In this document: piece after piece, positions 25,575 to 34,900 of the stretch
Layout: the number at the start of each line of letters is the position of its first letter
Position numbering within the stretch: the first letter of the stretch is position 1
Assembly: GCF_029227915.1 (NCBI RefSeq)
Contig: NC_079881.1
Span: forward strand, 9,734,001-9,798,000
Length of the DNA: 64,000 nt
Reading direction: 5' to 3'
Source: Hydractinia symbiolongicarpus
Lineage: Eukaryota > Cnidaria > Hydrozoa > Anthoathecata > Hydractiniidae
Position numbers and translations under genes: made by a program
Notes under the pieces: generated by a model
What the model saw: only the letters and a program-made list of their open reading frames with translations
The model's database searches: none
What the model was told of the DNA's origin: nothing

Positions 25575-25638
25575 AGGCTTTTAAAAGCCGCAGTGAATCA
25601 AATGTTTGACGCCTATTACAAAACTAGCAACTCAACAA

Positions 25639-25711
25639 TGATTCCGCCCGAGCTCGAACTGGGGACCTTGCGCGTGTGAAGCGCACGTGATAACCGCTAC
25701 ACTACGTAATC
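25639..25711 (-). tRNA. tRNA-Val (CAC)
   Basis: Unit 42. A5 type; one T-stem change. Confidence 0.77.
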
Positions 25712-25802
25712 CAATGAATTTTGGAACCTATGACGAAGGAAAGCAATACAAGGCTAAAATAGCTAGAGAAAAAAGCAAAAACATGTCGCTTGTTAGTTGC
25801 CA

Positions 25803-25875
25803 GATTCCGTAGTGTAGTGGTTATCACGTGCGCTTTACACGCGCAAGGTCCCCGGTTCGAGCCCGGGCGGAATCA
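25803..25875 (+). tRNA. tRNA-Val (TAC)
   Basis: Unit 43, consensus. Confidence 0.93.
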
Positions 25876-25915
25876 TTGATGTTTCCGCGAAGCGAACCTC
25901 GGAAGAGCCTCTGTA

Positions 25916-25987
25916 GGTTCCATGGTGTAATGGTTAGCACTCAGGACTCTGAATCTTGCGGTCCGAGTTCAAGTCTCGGTGGAACCT
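25916..25987 (+). tRNA. tRNA-Gln (CTG)
   Basis: Unit 43. TCTTG stem wobble and variable-loop G. This unit has no Met gene: 235 bp are missing after 26020, so the Gln T4 terminator is gone too. Confidence 0.88.
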
Positions 25988-26020
25988 GTGCCGTTATTTG
26001 TGCCTCGGAAGCACCTATAT

Positions 26021-26093
26021 TGATTCCGGCCGAGCTCGAACCGGGGGCCTTGCGCGTGTGAAGCGCACGTGATAACTGCTACACTACGTAATC
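26021..26093 (-). tRNA. tRNA-Val (CAC)
   Basis: Unit 43. A5 type. Because of the deletion it now faces the Gln gene only 33 bp away, with its own T4 removed. Confidence 0.8.
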
Positions 26094-26184
26094 CAATGAA
26101 TTTTGGAACCTATGACGAAGGAAAGCAATACAAGGCTAAAATAGCTAGAGAAAAAAGCAAAAACATGTCGCTTGTTAGTTGCCA

Positions 26185-26257
26185 GATTCCATAGTGTAGT
26201 GGTTATCACGTGCGCTTTACACGCGCAAGGTCCCCAGTTCGAGCCCGGGCGGAATCA
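26185..26257 (+). tRNA. tRNA-Val (TAC)
   Basis: Unit 44. G7 to A and G52 to A. Confidence 0.72.
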
Positions 26258-26297
26258 TTGATGTTTCCACGAAGCGAACCTCGGAAGAGCCTCTGTA

Positions 26298-26369
26298 AGT
26301 TCCATGGTGTAATGGTTAGCACTCAGGACTCTGAATCTTGGGATCCGAGTTCAAGTCTCGGTGGAACCT
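26298..26369 (+). tRNA. tRNA-Gln (CTG)
   Basis: Unit 44. A1 and CTTGGGA variant. Confidence 0.73.
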
Positions 26370-26500
26370 GTGCCGTTATTTGTGCTTCGGAAGCACCTAT
26401 TGGGCGTTTGGAAGCAACGGCAATTCAAATATTTTAGTCATTTGCAAGAAGACATTGTAATAACAACGTTCTTCTGAAATGCATCGAATTAGGGCACAGT

Positions 26501-26573
26501 GCCTTGTTAGCGCAGTAGGCAGCGCGTCAGTCTCATAATCTGAAGGTCGTGAGTTCGATCCTCACACAGGGCA
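26501..26573 (+). tRNA. tRNA-Met (CAT), elongator
   Basis: Unit 44, consensus. Confidence 0.93.
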
Positions 26574-26637
26574 AGGCTTTTAAAAGCCGCAGTGAATCAA
26601 ATGTTTGACGCCTATTACAAAACTAGCAACTCAACAA

Positions 26638-26710
26638 TGATTCCGCCCGAGCTCGAACCGGGGACCTTGCGCGTGTGAAGCGCACGTGATAACCGCTACA
26701 CTACGTAATC
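26638..26710 (-). tRNA. tRNA-Val (CAC)
   Basis: Unit 44. A5 type. Confidence 0.82.
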
Positions 26711-26801
26711 CAATGAATTTTGGAACCTATGACGAAAGAAAGCAATACAAGGCTAAAATAGATAGAGAAAAAAGCAAAAACATGTCGCTTGTTAGTTGCC
26801 A

Positions 26802-26874
26802 GATTCCGTAGTGTAGTGGTTATCACGTGCGCTTTACACGCGCAAGGTCCCCGGTTCGAGCCCGGGCGGAATCA
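26802..26874 (+). tRNA. tRNA-Val (TAC)
   Basis: Unit 45, consensus; followed by TTTT. Confidence 0.93.
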
Positions 26875-26914
26875 TTGATGTTTTCGCGAAGCGAACCTCG
26901 GAAGAGCCTCTGTA

Positions 26915-26986
26915 GGTTCCATAGTGTAATGGTTAGCACTCAGGACTCTGAATCCTGCGATCCGAGTTCAAGTCTCGGTGGAACCT
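26915..26986 (+). tRNA. tRNA-Gln (CTG)
   Basis: Unit 45. G10 to A in the D-stem, as unit 35. Confidence 0.82.
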
Positions 26987-27117
26987 GTGCCGTTATTTGT
27001 GCCTCGGAAGCACCTATTGGGCGTTTGGAAGCAACGGCACTTCAAATATTTTATTCATTTGCAAGAAGACATTGTAATAACAACGTTCTTCTGAAATGCA
27101 TCGGATTAGGGCACAGT

Positions 27118-27190
27118 GCCTTGTTAGCGCAGTAGGCAGCGCGTCAGTCTCATAATCTGAAGGTCGAGAGTTCGATCCTAACACAGGGCA
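27118..27190 (+). tRNA. tRNA-Met (CAT), elongator
   Basis: Unit 45. Two T-stem changes. Confidence 0.8.
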
Positions 27191-27253
27191 TTGTTTTAAA
27201 AGCAGCAGTGAATCAAATGTTTGACGCCTATTACAAAACTAGCAACTCAACAA

Positions 27254-27326
27254 TGATTCCGCCCGAGCACGAACCGGGAACCTTGCGCGTGTGAAGCGCA
27301 CGTGATAACCGCTACACTACGTAATC
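27254..27326 (-). tRNA. tRNA-Val (CAC)
   Basis: Unit 45. A5 type with A58 to T. Confidence 0.65.
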
Positions 27327-27417
27327 CAATGAATTTTGGAACCTATGACGAAGGAAAGCAATACAAGGCTAAAATAGCTAGAGAAAAAAGCAAAAACATG
27401 TCGCTTGTTAGTTGCCA

Positions 27418-27490
27418 GATTCCGTAGTGTAGTGGTTATCACGTGCGCTTTACACGCGCAAGGTCCCCGGTTCGAGCCCGGGCGGAATCA
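27418..27490 (+). tRNA. tRNA-Val (TAC)
   Basis: Unit 46, consensus; followed by TTTT. Confidence 0.93.
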
Positions 27491-27530
27491 TTGATGTTTT
27501 CGCGAAGCGAACCTCGGAAGAGCCTCTGTA

Positions 27531-27602
27531 GGTTCCATGGTGTAATGGTTAGCACTCAGGACTCTGAATCTTGGGATCCGAGTTCAAGTCTCGGTGGAAC
27601 CT
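27531..27602 (+). tRNA. tRNA-Gln (CTG)
   Basis: Unit 46. CTTGGGA variant with normal G1. Confidence 0.85.
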
Positions 27603-27733
27603 GTGCCGTTATTTGTGCCTCGGAAGCACCTATTGGGCGTTTGGAAGCAACGGCACTTCAAATATTTTAGTTATTTGCAAGAAGACATTGTAATAACAAC
27701 GTTCTTCTGAAATGCATCGGATTAGGGCACAGT

Positions 27734-27806
27734 GCATTGTTAGCGCAGTAGGCAGCGCGTCAGTCTCATAATCTGAAGGTCGAGAGTTCGATCCTCACAC
27801 AGGGCA
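27734..27806 (+). tRNA. tRNA-Met (CAT), elongator
   Basis: Unit 46. C3 to A and a T-stem-edge change. Confidence 0.72.
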
Positions 27807-27870
27807 AGGCTTTTAAAAGCCGCAGTGAATCAAATGTTTGACGCCTATTACAAAACTAGCAACTCAACAA

Positions 27871-27943
27871 TGATTCCGCCCGAGCACGAACCGGGAACCT
27901 TGCGCGTGTGAAGCGCACGTGATAACCGCTACACTACGTAATC
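27871..27943 (-). tRNA. tRNA-Val (CAC)
   Basis: Unit 46. A5 type with A58 to T. Confidence 0.65.
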
Positions 27944-28034
27944 CAATGAATTTTGGAACCTATGACGAAGGAAAGCATTACAAGGCTAAAATAGCTAGAG
28001 AAAAAAGCAAAAACATGTCGCTTGTTAGTTGCCA

Positions 28035-28107
28035 GATTCCGTAGTGTAGTGGTTATCACGTGCGCTTTACACGCGCAAGGTCCCCGGTTCGAGCCCGGGC
28101 GGAATCA
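28035..28107 (+). tRNA. tRNA-Val (TAC)
   Basis: Unit 47, consensus; followed by TTTT. Confidence 0.93.
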
Positions 28108-28147
28108 TTGATGTTTTCGCGAAGCGAAGCTCGGAAGAGCCTCTGTA

Positions 28148-28219
28148 GGTTCCATGGTGTAATGGTTAGCACTAAGGACTCTGAATCCTGCGATCCGAGT
28201 TCAAGTCTCGGTGGAACCT
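28148..28219 (+). tRNA. tRNA-Gln (CTG)
   Basis: Unit 47. C27 to A breaks C27-G43. Confidence 0.8.
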
Positions 28220-28350
28220 GTGCCGTTATTTGTGCCTCGGAAGCACCTATTGGGCGTTTGGAAGCAACGGCACTTCAAATATTTTAGTCATTTGCAAGAA
28301 GACATTGTAATAACAACGTTCTTCTGAAATGCATCGGATTAGGGCTCAGT

Positions 28351-28423
28351 GCCTTGTTAGCGCAGTAGGCAGCGCGTCAGTCTCATAATCTGAAGGTCGT
28401 GAGTTCGATCCTCACACAGGGCA
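28351..28423 (+). tRNA. tRNA-Met (CAT), elongator
   Basis: Unit 47, consensus. Confidence 0.93.
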
Positions 28424-28487
28424 AGGCTTTTAAAAGCCGCAGTGAATCAAATGTTTGACGCCTATTACAAAACTAGCAACTCAACAA

Positions 28488-28559
28488 TGATTCCGCCCGA
28501 GCTCGAACCGGGACCCTGCGCGTGTGAAGCGCACGTGATAACCGCTACACTACGTAATC
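28488..28559 (-). tRNA. tRNA-Val (CAC), 72 nt
   Basis: Unit 47. One base lost before the T-arm; A5 type. Confidence 0.7.
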
Positions 28560-28650
28560 CAATGAATTTTGGAACCTATGACGAAGGAAAGCAATACAAG
28601 GCTAAAATAGCTAGAGAAAAAAACAAAAACATGTCGCTTGTTAGTTGCCA

Positions 28651-28723
28651 GATTCCGTAGTGTAGTGGTTATCACGTGCGCTTTACACGCACAAGGTCCC
28701 CAGTTCGAGCCCGGGCGGAATCA
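28651..28723 (+). tRNA. tRNA-Val (TAC)
   Basis: Unit 48. One anticodon-stem mismatch and G52 to A. Confidence 0.7.
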
Positions 28724-28763
28724 TTGATGTTTCCGCGAAGCGAACCTCGGAAGAGCCTCTGTA

Positions 28764-28835
28764 AGTTCCATGGTGTAATGGTTAGCACTCAGGACTCTGA
28801 ATCTTGGGATCCGAGTTCAAGTCTCGGTGGAACCT
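28764..28835 (+). tRNA. tRNA-Gln (CTG)
   Basis: Unit 48. A1 and CTTGGGA variant. Confidence 0.73.
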
Positions 28836-28966
28836 GTGCCGTTATTTGTGCTTCGGAAGCACCTATTGGGCGTTTGGAAGCAACGGCACTTCAAATATTT
28901 TAGTCATTTGCAAGAAGACATTGTAATAACAACGTTCTTCTGAAATGCATCGGATTAGGGCACAGT

Positions 28967-29039
28967 GCCTTGTTAGCGCAGTAGGCAGCGCGTCAGTCTC
29001 ATAATCTGAAGGTCGTGAGTTCGATCCTCACACAGGGCA
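28967..29039 (+). tRNA. tRNA-Met (CAT), elongator
   Basis: Unit 48, consensus. Confidence 0.93.
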
Positions 29040-29103
29040 AGGCTTTTAAAAGCCGCAGTGAATCAAATGTTTGACGCCTATTACAAAACTAGCAACTCAA
29101 CAA

Positions 29104-29176
29104 TGATTCCGCCCGAGCTCGAACCGGGGACCTTGCGCGTGTGAAGCGCACGTGATAACCGCTACACTACGTAATC
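29104..29176 (-). tRNA. tRNA-Val (CAC)
   Basis: Unit 48. A5 type. Confidence 0.82.
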
Positions 29177-29267
29177 CAATGAATTTTGGAACCTATGACG
29201 AAGGAAAGCAATACAAGGCTAAAATAGCTAGAGAAAAAAGCAAAAACATGTCGCTTGTTAGTTGCCA

Positions 29268-29340
29268 GATTCCGTAGTGTAGTGGTTATCACGTGCGCTT
29301 TACACGTGCAAGGTCCCCGGTTCGAGCCCGGGCGGAATCA
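29268..29340 (+). tRNA. tRNA-Val (TAC)
   Basis: Unit 49. C40 to T leaves a wobble; followed by TTTT. Confidence 0.9.
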
Positions 29341-29380
29341 TTGATGTTTTCGCGAAGCGAACCTCGGAAGAGCCTCTGTA

Positions 29381-29452
29381 GGTTCCATGGTGTAATGGTT
29401 AGCACTCAGGACTCTGAATCCTGCGATCCGAGTTCAAGTCTCGGTGGAACCT
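29381..29452 (+). tRNA. tRNA-Gln (CTG)
   Basis: Unit 49, consensus. Confidence 0.93.
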
Positions 29453-29583
29453 GTGCCGTTATTTGTGCCTCGGAAGCACCTATTGGGCGTTTGGAAGCAA
29501 CGGCACTTCAAATATTTTAGTCATTTGCAAGAAGACATTGTAATAACAACGTTCTTCTGAAATGCATCGGATTAGGGCACAGT

Positions 29584-29656
29584 GCCTTGTTAGCGCAGTA
29601 GGCAGCGCGTCAGTCTCATAATCTGAAGGTCGTGAGTTCGATCCTCACACAGGGCA
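29584..29656 (+). tRNA. tRNA-Met (CAT), elongator
   Basis: Unit 49, consensus. Confidence 0.93.
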
Positions 29657-29720
29657 AGGCTTTTAAAAGCCGCAGTGAATCAAATGTTTGACGCCTATTA
29701 CAAAACTAGCAACTCAACAA

Positions 29721-29793
29721 TGATTCCGCCCGAGCTCGAACCGGGGACCTTGCGCGTGTGAAGCGCACGTGATAACCGCTACACTACGTAATC
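29721..29793 (-). tRNA. tRNA-Val (CAC)
   Basis: Unit 49. A5 type. Confidence 0.82.
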
Positions 29794-29884
29794 CAATGAA
29801 TTTTGGAACCTATGACGAAGGAAAGCAATACAAGGCTAAAATAGCTAGAGAAAAAAGCAAAAACATGTCGCTTGTTAGTTGCCA

Positions 29885-29957
29885 GATTCCGTAGTGTAGT
29901 GGTTATCACGTGCGCTTTACACGCGCAAGGTCCCCAATTCGAGCCCGGGCGGAGTCA
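29885..29957 (+). tRNA. tRNA-Val (TAC), damaged B box
   Basis: Unit 50. AATTCGA in place of GGTTCGA, as unit 37. Confidence 0.6.
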
Positions 29958-29997
29958 TTGATGTTTCCGCGAAGCGAACCTCGGAAGAGCCTCTGTA

Positions 29998-30069
29998 AGT
30001 TCCATGGTGTAATGGTTAGCACTCAGGACTCTGAATCTTGGGATCCGAGTTCAAGTCTCGGTGGAACCT
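29998..30069 (+). tRNA. tRNA-Gln (CTG)
   Basis: Unit 50. A1 and CTTGGGA variant. Confidence 0.73.
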
Positions 30070-30200
30070 GTGCCGTTATTTGTGCTTCGGAAGCACCTAT
30101 TGGGCGTTTGGAAGCAACGGCACTTCAAATATTTTAGTCATTTGCAAGAAGACATTGTAATAACAACGTTCTTCTGAAATGCATCGGATTAGGGCACAGT

Positions 30201-30273
30201 GCCTTGTTAGCGCAGTAGGCAGCGCGTCAGTCTCATAATCTGAAGGTCGTGAGTTCGATCCTCACACAGGGCA
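30201..30273 (+). tRNA. tRNA-Met (CAT), elongator
   Basis: Unit 50, consensus. Confidence 0.93.
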
Positions 30274-30337
30274 AGGCTTTTAAAAGCCGCAGTGAATCAA
30301 ATGTTTGACGCCTATTACAAAACTAGCAACTCAACAA

Positions 30338-30410
30338 TGATTCCGCCCGAGCTCGAACCGGGGACCTTGCGCGTGTGAAGCGCACGTGATAACCGCTACA
30401 CTACGTAATC
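30338..30410 (-). tRNA. tRNA-Val (CAC)
   Basis: Unit 50. A5 type. Confidence 0.82.
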
Positions 30411-30501
30411 CAATGAATTTTGGAACCTATGACGAAGGAAAGCATTACAAGGCTAAAATAGCTAGAGAAAAAAGCAAAAACATGTCGCTCGTTAGTTGCC
30501 A

Positions 30502-30574
30502 GATTCCGTAGTGTAGTGGTTATCACGTGCGCTTTACACGCGCAAGGTCCCCGGTTCGAGCCCGGGCGGAATCA
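30502..30574 (+). tRNA. tRNA-Val (TAC)
   Basis: Unit 51, consensus; followed by TTTT. Confidence 0.93.
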
Positions 30575-30614
30575 TTGATGTTTTCGCGAAGCGAACCTCG
30601 GAAGAGCCTCTGTA

Positions 30615-30686
30615 GGTTCCATGGTGTAATGGTTAGCACTAAGGACTCTGAATCCTGCGATCCGAGTTCAAGTCTCGGTGGAACCT
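30615..30686 (+). tRNA. tRNA-Gln (CTG)
   Basis: Unit 51. C27 to A. Confidence 0.8.
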
Positions 30687-30817
30687 GTGCCGTTATTTGT
30701 GCCTCGGAAGCACCTATTGGGCGTTTGGAAGCAACGGCACTTCAAATATTTTAGTCATTTGCAAGAAGACATTGTAATAACAACGTTCTTCTGAAATGCA
30801 TCGGATTAGGGCTCAGT

Positions 30818-30890
30818 GCCTTGTTAGCGCAGTAGGCAGCGCGTCAGTCTCATAATCTGAAGGTCGTGAGTTCGATCCTCACACAGGGCA
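30818..30890 (+). tRNA. tRNA-Met (CAT), elongator
   Basis: Unit 51, consensus. Confidence 0.93.
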
Positions 30891-30954
30891 AGGCTTTTAA
30901 AAGCCGCAGTGAATCAAATGTTTGACGCCTATTACAAAACTAGCAACTCAACAA

Positions 30955-31026
30955 TGATTCCACCCGAGCTCGAACCGGGACCCTGCGCGTGTGAAGCGCA
31001 CGTGATAACCGCTACACTACGTAATC
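30955..31026 (-). tRNA. tRNA-Val (CAC), 72 nt
   Basis: Unit 51. One base lost before the T-arm; A5 type; one further acceptor-end change. Confidence 0.68.
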
Positions 31027-31117
31027 CAATGAATTTTGGAACCTATGACGAAGGAAAGCAATACAAGGCTAAAATAGCTAGAGAAAAAAACAAAAACATG
31101 TCGCTTGTTAGTTGCCA

Positions 31118-31190
31118 GATTCCGTAGTGTAGTGGTTATCACGTGCGCTTTACACGCGCAAGGTCCCCAGTTCGAGCCCGGGCGGAATCA
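31118..31190 (+). tRNA. tRNA-Val (TAC)
   Basis: Unit 52. G52 to A. Confidence 0.77.
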
Positions 31191-31230
31191 TTGATGTTTC
31201 CGCGAAGCGAACCTCGGAAGAGCCTCTGTA

Positions 31231-31302
31231 AGTTCCATGGTGTAATGGTTAGCACTCAGGACTCTGAATCTTGGGATCCGAGTTCAAGTCTCGGTGGAAC
31301 CT
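31231..31302 (+). tRNA. tRNA-Gln (CTG)
   Basis: Unit 52. A1 and CTTGGGA variant. Confidence 0.73.
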
Positions 31303-31433
31303 GTGCCGTTATTTGTGCTTCGGAAGCACCTATTGGGCGTTTGGAAGCAACGGCACTTCAAATATTTTAGTCATTTGCAAGAAGACATTGTAATAACAAC
31401 GTTCTTCTGAAATGCATCGGATTAGGGCACAGT

Positions 31434-31506
31434 GCCTTGTTAGCGCAGTAGGCAGCGCGTCAGTCTCATAATCTGAAGGTCGTGAGTTCGATCCTCACAC
31501 AGGGCA
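31434..31506 (+). tRNA. tRNA-Met (CAT), elongator
   Basis: Unit 52, consensus. Confidence 0.93.
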
Positions 31507-31570
31507 AGGCTTTTAAAAGCCGCAGTGAATCAAATGTTTGACGCCTATTACAAAACTAGCAACTCAACAA

Positions 31571-31643
31571 TGATTCCGCCCGAGCTCGAACCGGGGACCT
31601 TGCGCGTGTGAAGCGCACGTGATAACCGCTACACTACGTAATC
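31571..31643 (-). tRNA. tRNA-Val (CAC)
   Basis: Unit 52. A5 type. Confidence 0.82.
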
Positions 31644-31734
31644 CAATGAATTTTGGAACCTATGACGAAGGAAAGCAATACAAGGCTAAAATAGCTAGAG
31701 AAAAAAGCAAAAACATGTCGCTTGTTAGTTGCCA

Positions 31735-31807
31735 GATTCCGTAGTGTAGTGGTTATCACGTGCGCTTTACACGCGCAAGGTCCCCGGTTCGAGCCCGGGC
31801 GGAATCA
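31735..31807 (+). tRNA. tRNA-Val (TAC)
   Basis: Unit 53, consensus; followed by TTTT. Confidence 0.93.
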
Positions 31808-31847
31808 TTGATGTTTTCGCGAAGCGAACCTCGGAAGAGCCTCTGTA

Positions 31848-31919
31848 GGTTCCATGGTGTAATGGTTAGCACTCAGGACTCTGAATCCTGCGATCCGAGT
31901 TCAAGTCTCGGTGGAACCT
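31848..31919 (+). tRNA. tRNA-Gln (CTG)
   Basis: Unit 53, consensus. Confidence 0.93.
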
Positions 31920-32050
31920 GTGCCGTTATTTGTGCCTCGGAAGCACCTATTGGGCGTTTGGAAGCAACGGCACTTCAAATATTTTAGTCATTTGCAAGAA
32001 GACATTGTAATAACAACGTTCTTCTGAAATGCATCGGATTAGGGCACAGT

Positions 32051-32123
32051 GCCTTGTTAGCGCAGTAGGCAGCGCGTCAGTCTCATAATCTGAAGGTCGT
32101 GAGTTCGATCTTCACACAGGGCA
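32051..32123 (+). tRNA. tRNA-Met (CAT), elongator
   Basis: Unit 53. One T-stem C to T wobble. Confidence 0.88.
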
Positions 32124-32187
32124 AGGCTTTTAAAAGCCGCAGTGAATCAAATGTTTGACGCCTATTACAAAACTAGCAACTCAACAA

Positions 32188-32260
32188 TGATTCCGCCCGA
32201 GCTCGAACCGGGGACCTTGCGCGTGTGAAGCGCACGTGATAACCGCTACACTACGTAATC
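32188..32260 (-). tRNA. tRNA-Val (CAC)
   Basis: Unit 53. A5 type. Confidence 0.82.
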
Positions 32261-32351
32261 CAATGAATTTTGGAACCTATGACGAAGGAAAGCAATACAA
32301 GGCTAAAATAGCTAGAGAAAAAAGCAAAAACATGTCGCTTGTTAGTTGCCA

Positions 32352-32424
32352 GATTCCGTAGTGTAGTGGTTATCACGTGCGCTTTACACGCGCAAGGTCC
32401 CCCGTTCGAGCCCGGGCGGAATCA
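32352..32424 (+). tRNA. tRNA-Val (TAC)
   Basis: Unit 54. G52 to C in the T-stem. Confidence 0.77.
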
Positions 32425-32464
32425 TTGATGTTTCCGCGAAGCAAACCTCGGAAGAGCCTCTGTA

Positions 32465-32536
32465 GGTTCCATGGTGTAATGGTTAGCACTCACGACTCTG
32501 AATCCTGCAATCCGAGTTCAAGTCTCGGTGGAACCT
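32465..32536 (+). tRNA. tRNA-Gln (CTG)
   Basis: Unit 54. G29 to C breaks an anticodon-stem pair. Confidence 0.77.
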
Positions 32537-32667
32537 GTGCCGTTATTTGTGCCTCGGAAGCACCTATTGGGCGTTTAGAAGCAACGGCACTTCAAATATT
32601 GTAGTCATTTGCAAGAAGACATTGTAATAACAACGTTCTTCTGAAATGCATCGGATTAGGGCACAGT

Positions 32668-32740
32668 GCCTTGTTAGCGCAGTAGGCAGCGCGTCAGTCT
32701 CATAATCTGAAGGTCGTGAGTTCGATCCTCACACAGGGCA
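32668..32740 (+). tRNA. tRNA-Met (CAT), elongator
   Basis: Unit 54, consensus. Confidence 0.93.
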
Positions 32741-32804
32741 AGGCTTTTAAAAGCCGCAGTGAATCAAATGTTTGACGCCTATTACAAAACTAGCAACTCA
32801 ACAA

Positions 32805-32877
32805 TGATTCCGCCCGAGCTCGAACTGGGGACCTTGCGCGTGTGAAGCGCACGTGATAACCGCTACACTACGTAATC
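32805..32877 (-). tRNA. tRNA-Val (CAC)
   Basis: Unit 54. A5 type; one T-stem change. Confidence 0.77.
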
Positions 32878-32968
32878 CAATGAATTTTGGAACCTATGAC
32901 GAAGGAAAGCAATACAAGGCTAAAATAGCTAGAGAAAAAAGCAAAAACATGTCGCTTGTTAGTTTCCA

Positions 32969-33041
32969 GATTCCGTAGTGTAGTGGTTATCACGTGCGCT
33001 TTACACGCGCAAGGTCCCCGGTTCGAGCCCGGGCGGAATCA
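32969..33041 (+). tRNA. tRNA-Val (TAC)
   Basis: Unit 55, consensus. Confidence 0.93.
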
Positions 33042-33081
33042 TTGATGTTTCCGCGAAGCGAACCTCGGAAGAGCCTCTGTA

Positions 33082-33153
33082 GGTTCCATGGTGTAATGGT
33101 TAGCACTCAGGACTCTGAATCTTGCGGTCCGAGTTCAAGTCTCGGTGGAACCT
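33082..33153 (+). tRNA. tRNA-Gln (CTG)
   Basis: Unit 55. Same variant as unit 43; Met gene deleted (235 bp missing after 33186). Confidence 0.88.
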
Positions 33154-33186
33154 GTGCCGTTATTTGTGCCTCGGAAGCACCTATAT

Positions 33187-33259
33187 TGATTCCGGCCGAG
33201 CTCGAACCGGGGGCCTTGCGCGTGTGAAGCGCACGTGATAACCGCTACACTACGTAATC
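33187..33259 (-). tRNA. tRNA-Val (CAC)
   Basis: Unit 55. A5 type, 33 bp from the Gln gene. Confidence 0.8.
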
Positions 33260-33350
33260 CAATGAATTTTGGAGCCTATGACGAAGGAAAGCAATACAAG
33301 GCTAAAATAGCTAGAGAAAAAAGCAAAAACATGTCGCTTGTTAGTTGCCA

Positions 33351-33423
33351 GATTCCGTAGTGTAGTGGTTATCACGTGCGCTTTACACGCGCAAGGTCCC
33401 CGTTTCGAGCCCGGGCGGAATCA
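33351..33423 (+). tRNA. tRNA-Val (TAC)
   Basis: Unit 56. G53 to T at the B box; followed by TTTT. Confidence 0.73.
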
Positions 33424-33463
33424 TTGATGTTTTCGCGAAGCGAACCTCGGAAGAGCCTCTGTA

Positions 33464-33535
33464 GGTTCCATGGTGTAATGGTTAGCACTCAGGACTCTGA
33501 ATCCTGCGATCCGAGTTCAAGTCTCGGTGGAACCT
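33464..33535 (+). tRNA. tRNA-Gln (CTG)
   Basis: Unit 56, consensus. Confidence 0.93.
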
Positions 33536-33666
33536 GTGCCGTTATTTGTGCCTCGGAAGCACCTATTGGGCGTTTGGAAGCAACGGCACTTCAAATATTT
33601 TAGTCATTTGCAAGAAGACATTGTAATAACAACGTTCTTCTGAAATGCATCGGATTAGGGCACAGT

Positions 33667-33739
33667 GCCTTGTTAGCGCAGAAGGCAGCGCGTCAGTCTC
33701 ATAATCTGAAGGTCGTGAGTTCGATCCTCACACAGGGCA
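33667..33739 (+). tRNA. tRNA-Met (CAT), elongator
   Basis: Unit 56. D-loop T to A. Confidence 0.88.
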
Positions 33740-33803
33740 AGGCTTTTAAAAGCCGCAGTGAATCAAATGTTTGACGCCTATTACAAAACTAGCAACTCAA
33801 CAA

Positions 33804-33876
33804 TGATTCTGCCCGAGCTCGAACCGGGGACCTTGCGCGTGTGAAGCGCACGTGATAACCGCTACACTACGTAATC
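33804..33876 (-). tRNA. tRNA-Val (CAC)
   Basis: Unit 56. A5 type; G68 to A. Confidence 0.78.
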
Positions 33877-33967
33877 CAATGAATTTTGGAACCTATGACG
33901 AAGGAAAGCAATACAAGGCTAAAATAGCTAGAGAAAAAAGCAAAAACATGTCGCTTGTTAGTTGCCA

Positions 33968-34040
33968 GATTCCGTAGTGTAGTGGTTATCACGTGTGCTT
34001 TACACGCGCAAGGTCCCCGGTTCGAGCCCGGGCGGAATCA
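33968..34040 (+). tRNA. tRNA-Val (TAC)
   Basis: Unit 57. C29 to T in the anticodon stem (wobble). Confidence 0.87.
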
Positions 34041-34080
34041 TTGATGTTTCCGCGAAGCAAACCTCGGAAGAGCCTCTGTA

Positions 34081-34152
34081 GGTTCCATGGTGTAATGGTT
34101 AGCACTCAGGACTCTGAATCTTGCAGTCCGAGTTCAAGTCTCGGTGGAACCT
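34081..34152 (+). tRNA. tRNA-Gln (CTG)
   Basis: Unit 57. TCTTG stem wobble and variable-loop change. Confidence 0.88.
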
Positions 34153-34283
34153 GTGCCGTTATTTGTGCCTCGGAAGCACCTATTGGGCGTTTGGAAGCAA
34201 CGGCACTTCAAATATTTTAGTCATTTGCAAGAAGACATTGTAATAACAATGTTCTTCTGAAATGCATCGGATTAGGGCACAGT

Positions 34284-34356
34284 GCCTTGTTAGCGCAGTA
34301 GGCAGCGCGTCAGTCTCATAATCTGAAGGTCGTGAGTTCGATCCTCACACAGGGCA
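34284..34356 (+). tRNA. tRNA-Met (CAT), elongator
   Basis: Unit 57, consensus. Confidence 0.93.
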
Positions 34357-34420
34357 AGGCTTTTAAATGCCGCAGTGAATCAAATGTTTGACGCCTATTA
34401 CAAAACTAGCAACTCAACAA

Positions 34421-34493
34421 TGATTCCGCCCGAGCTCGAACCGGGGGCCTTGCGCGTGTGAAGCGCACGTGATAACCGCTACACTACGTAATC
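34421..34493 (-). tRNA. tRNA-Val (CAC)
   Basis: Unit 57. A5 type; variable-loop change. Confidence 0.8.
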
Positions 34494-34584
34494 CAATGAA
34501 TTTTGGAACCTATGACGAAGGAAAGCAATACAAGGCTAAAATAGCTAGAGAAAAAAGCAAAAACATGTCGCTTGTTAGTTGCCA

Positions 34585-34657
34585 GATTCCGTAGTGTAGT
34601 GGTTATCACGTGCGCTTTACACGCGCAAGGTCCCCGGTTCGAGCCTGGGCGGAATCA
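34585..34657 (+). tRNA. tRNA-Val (TAC)
   Basis: Unit 58. One T-stem C to T wobble; followed by TTTT. Confidence 0.88.
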
Positions 34658-34697
34658 TTGATGTTTTCGCGAAGCGAACCTTGGAAGAGCCTCTGTA

Positions 34698-34769
34698 GGT
34701 TCCATGGTGTAATGGTTAGCACTCAGGACTCTGAATCCTGCGATCCGAGTTCAAGTCTCGGTGGAACCT
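34698..34769 (+). tRNA. tRNA-Gln (CTG)
   Basis: Unit 58, consensus. Confidence 0.93.
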
Positions 34770-34900
34770 GTGCCGTTATTTGTGCCTCGGAAGCACCTAT
34801 TGGGCGTTTGGAAGCAACGGCACTTCAAATATTTTAGTCATTTGCAAGAAGACATTGTAATAACAACGTTCTTCTGAAATGCATAGGATTAGGGCACAGT

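Larger units (their letters stand above)
23952..26184. repeat. Higher-order repeat D, copy 1 (units 40-43)
   Basis: Repeated at offset 7166 in units 52-55, including the 235-bp deletion of unit 43. Confidence 0.85.
26185..28034. repeat. Higher-order repeat C, copy 2 (units 44-46)
   Basis: Copy of units 34-36, offset 5933. Confidence 0.8.
28035..30501. repeat. Higher-order repeat E, copy 1 (units 47-50)
   Basis: Units 47-49 match units 51-53 at offset 2467 (4 units); both sets also resemble units 39-41. Confidence 0.8.
31118..33350. repeat. Higher-order repeat D, copy 2 (units 52-55)
   Basis: Copy of units 40-43 at offset 7166, carrying the same 235-bp deletion. Confidence 0.85.
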
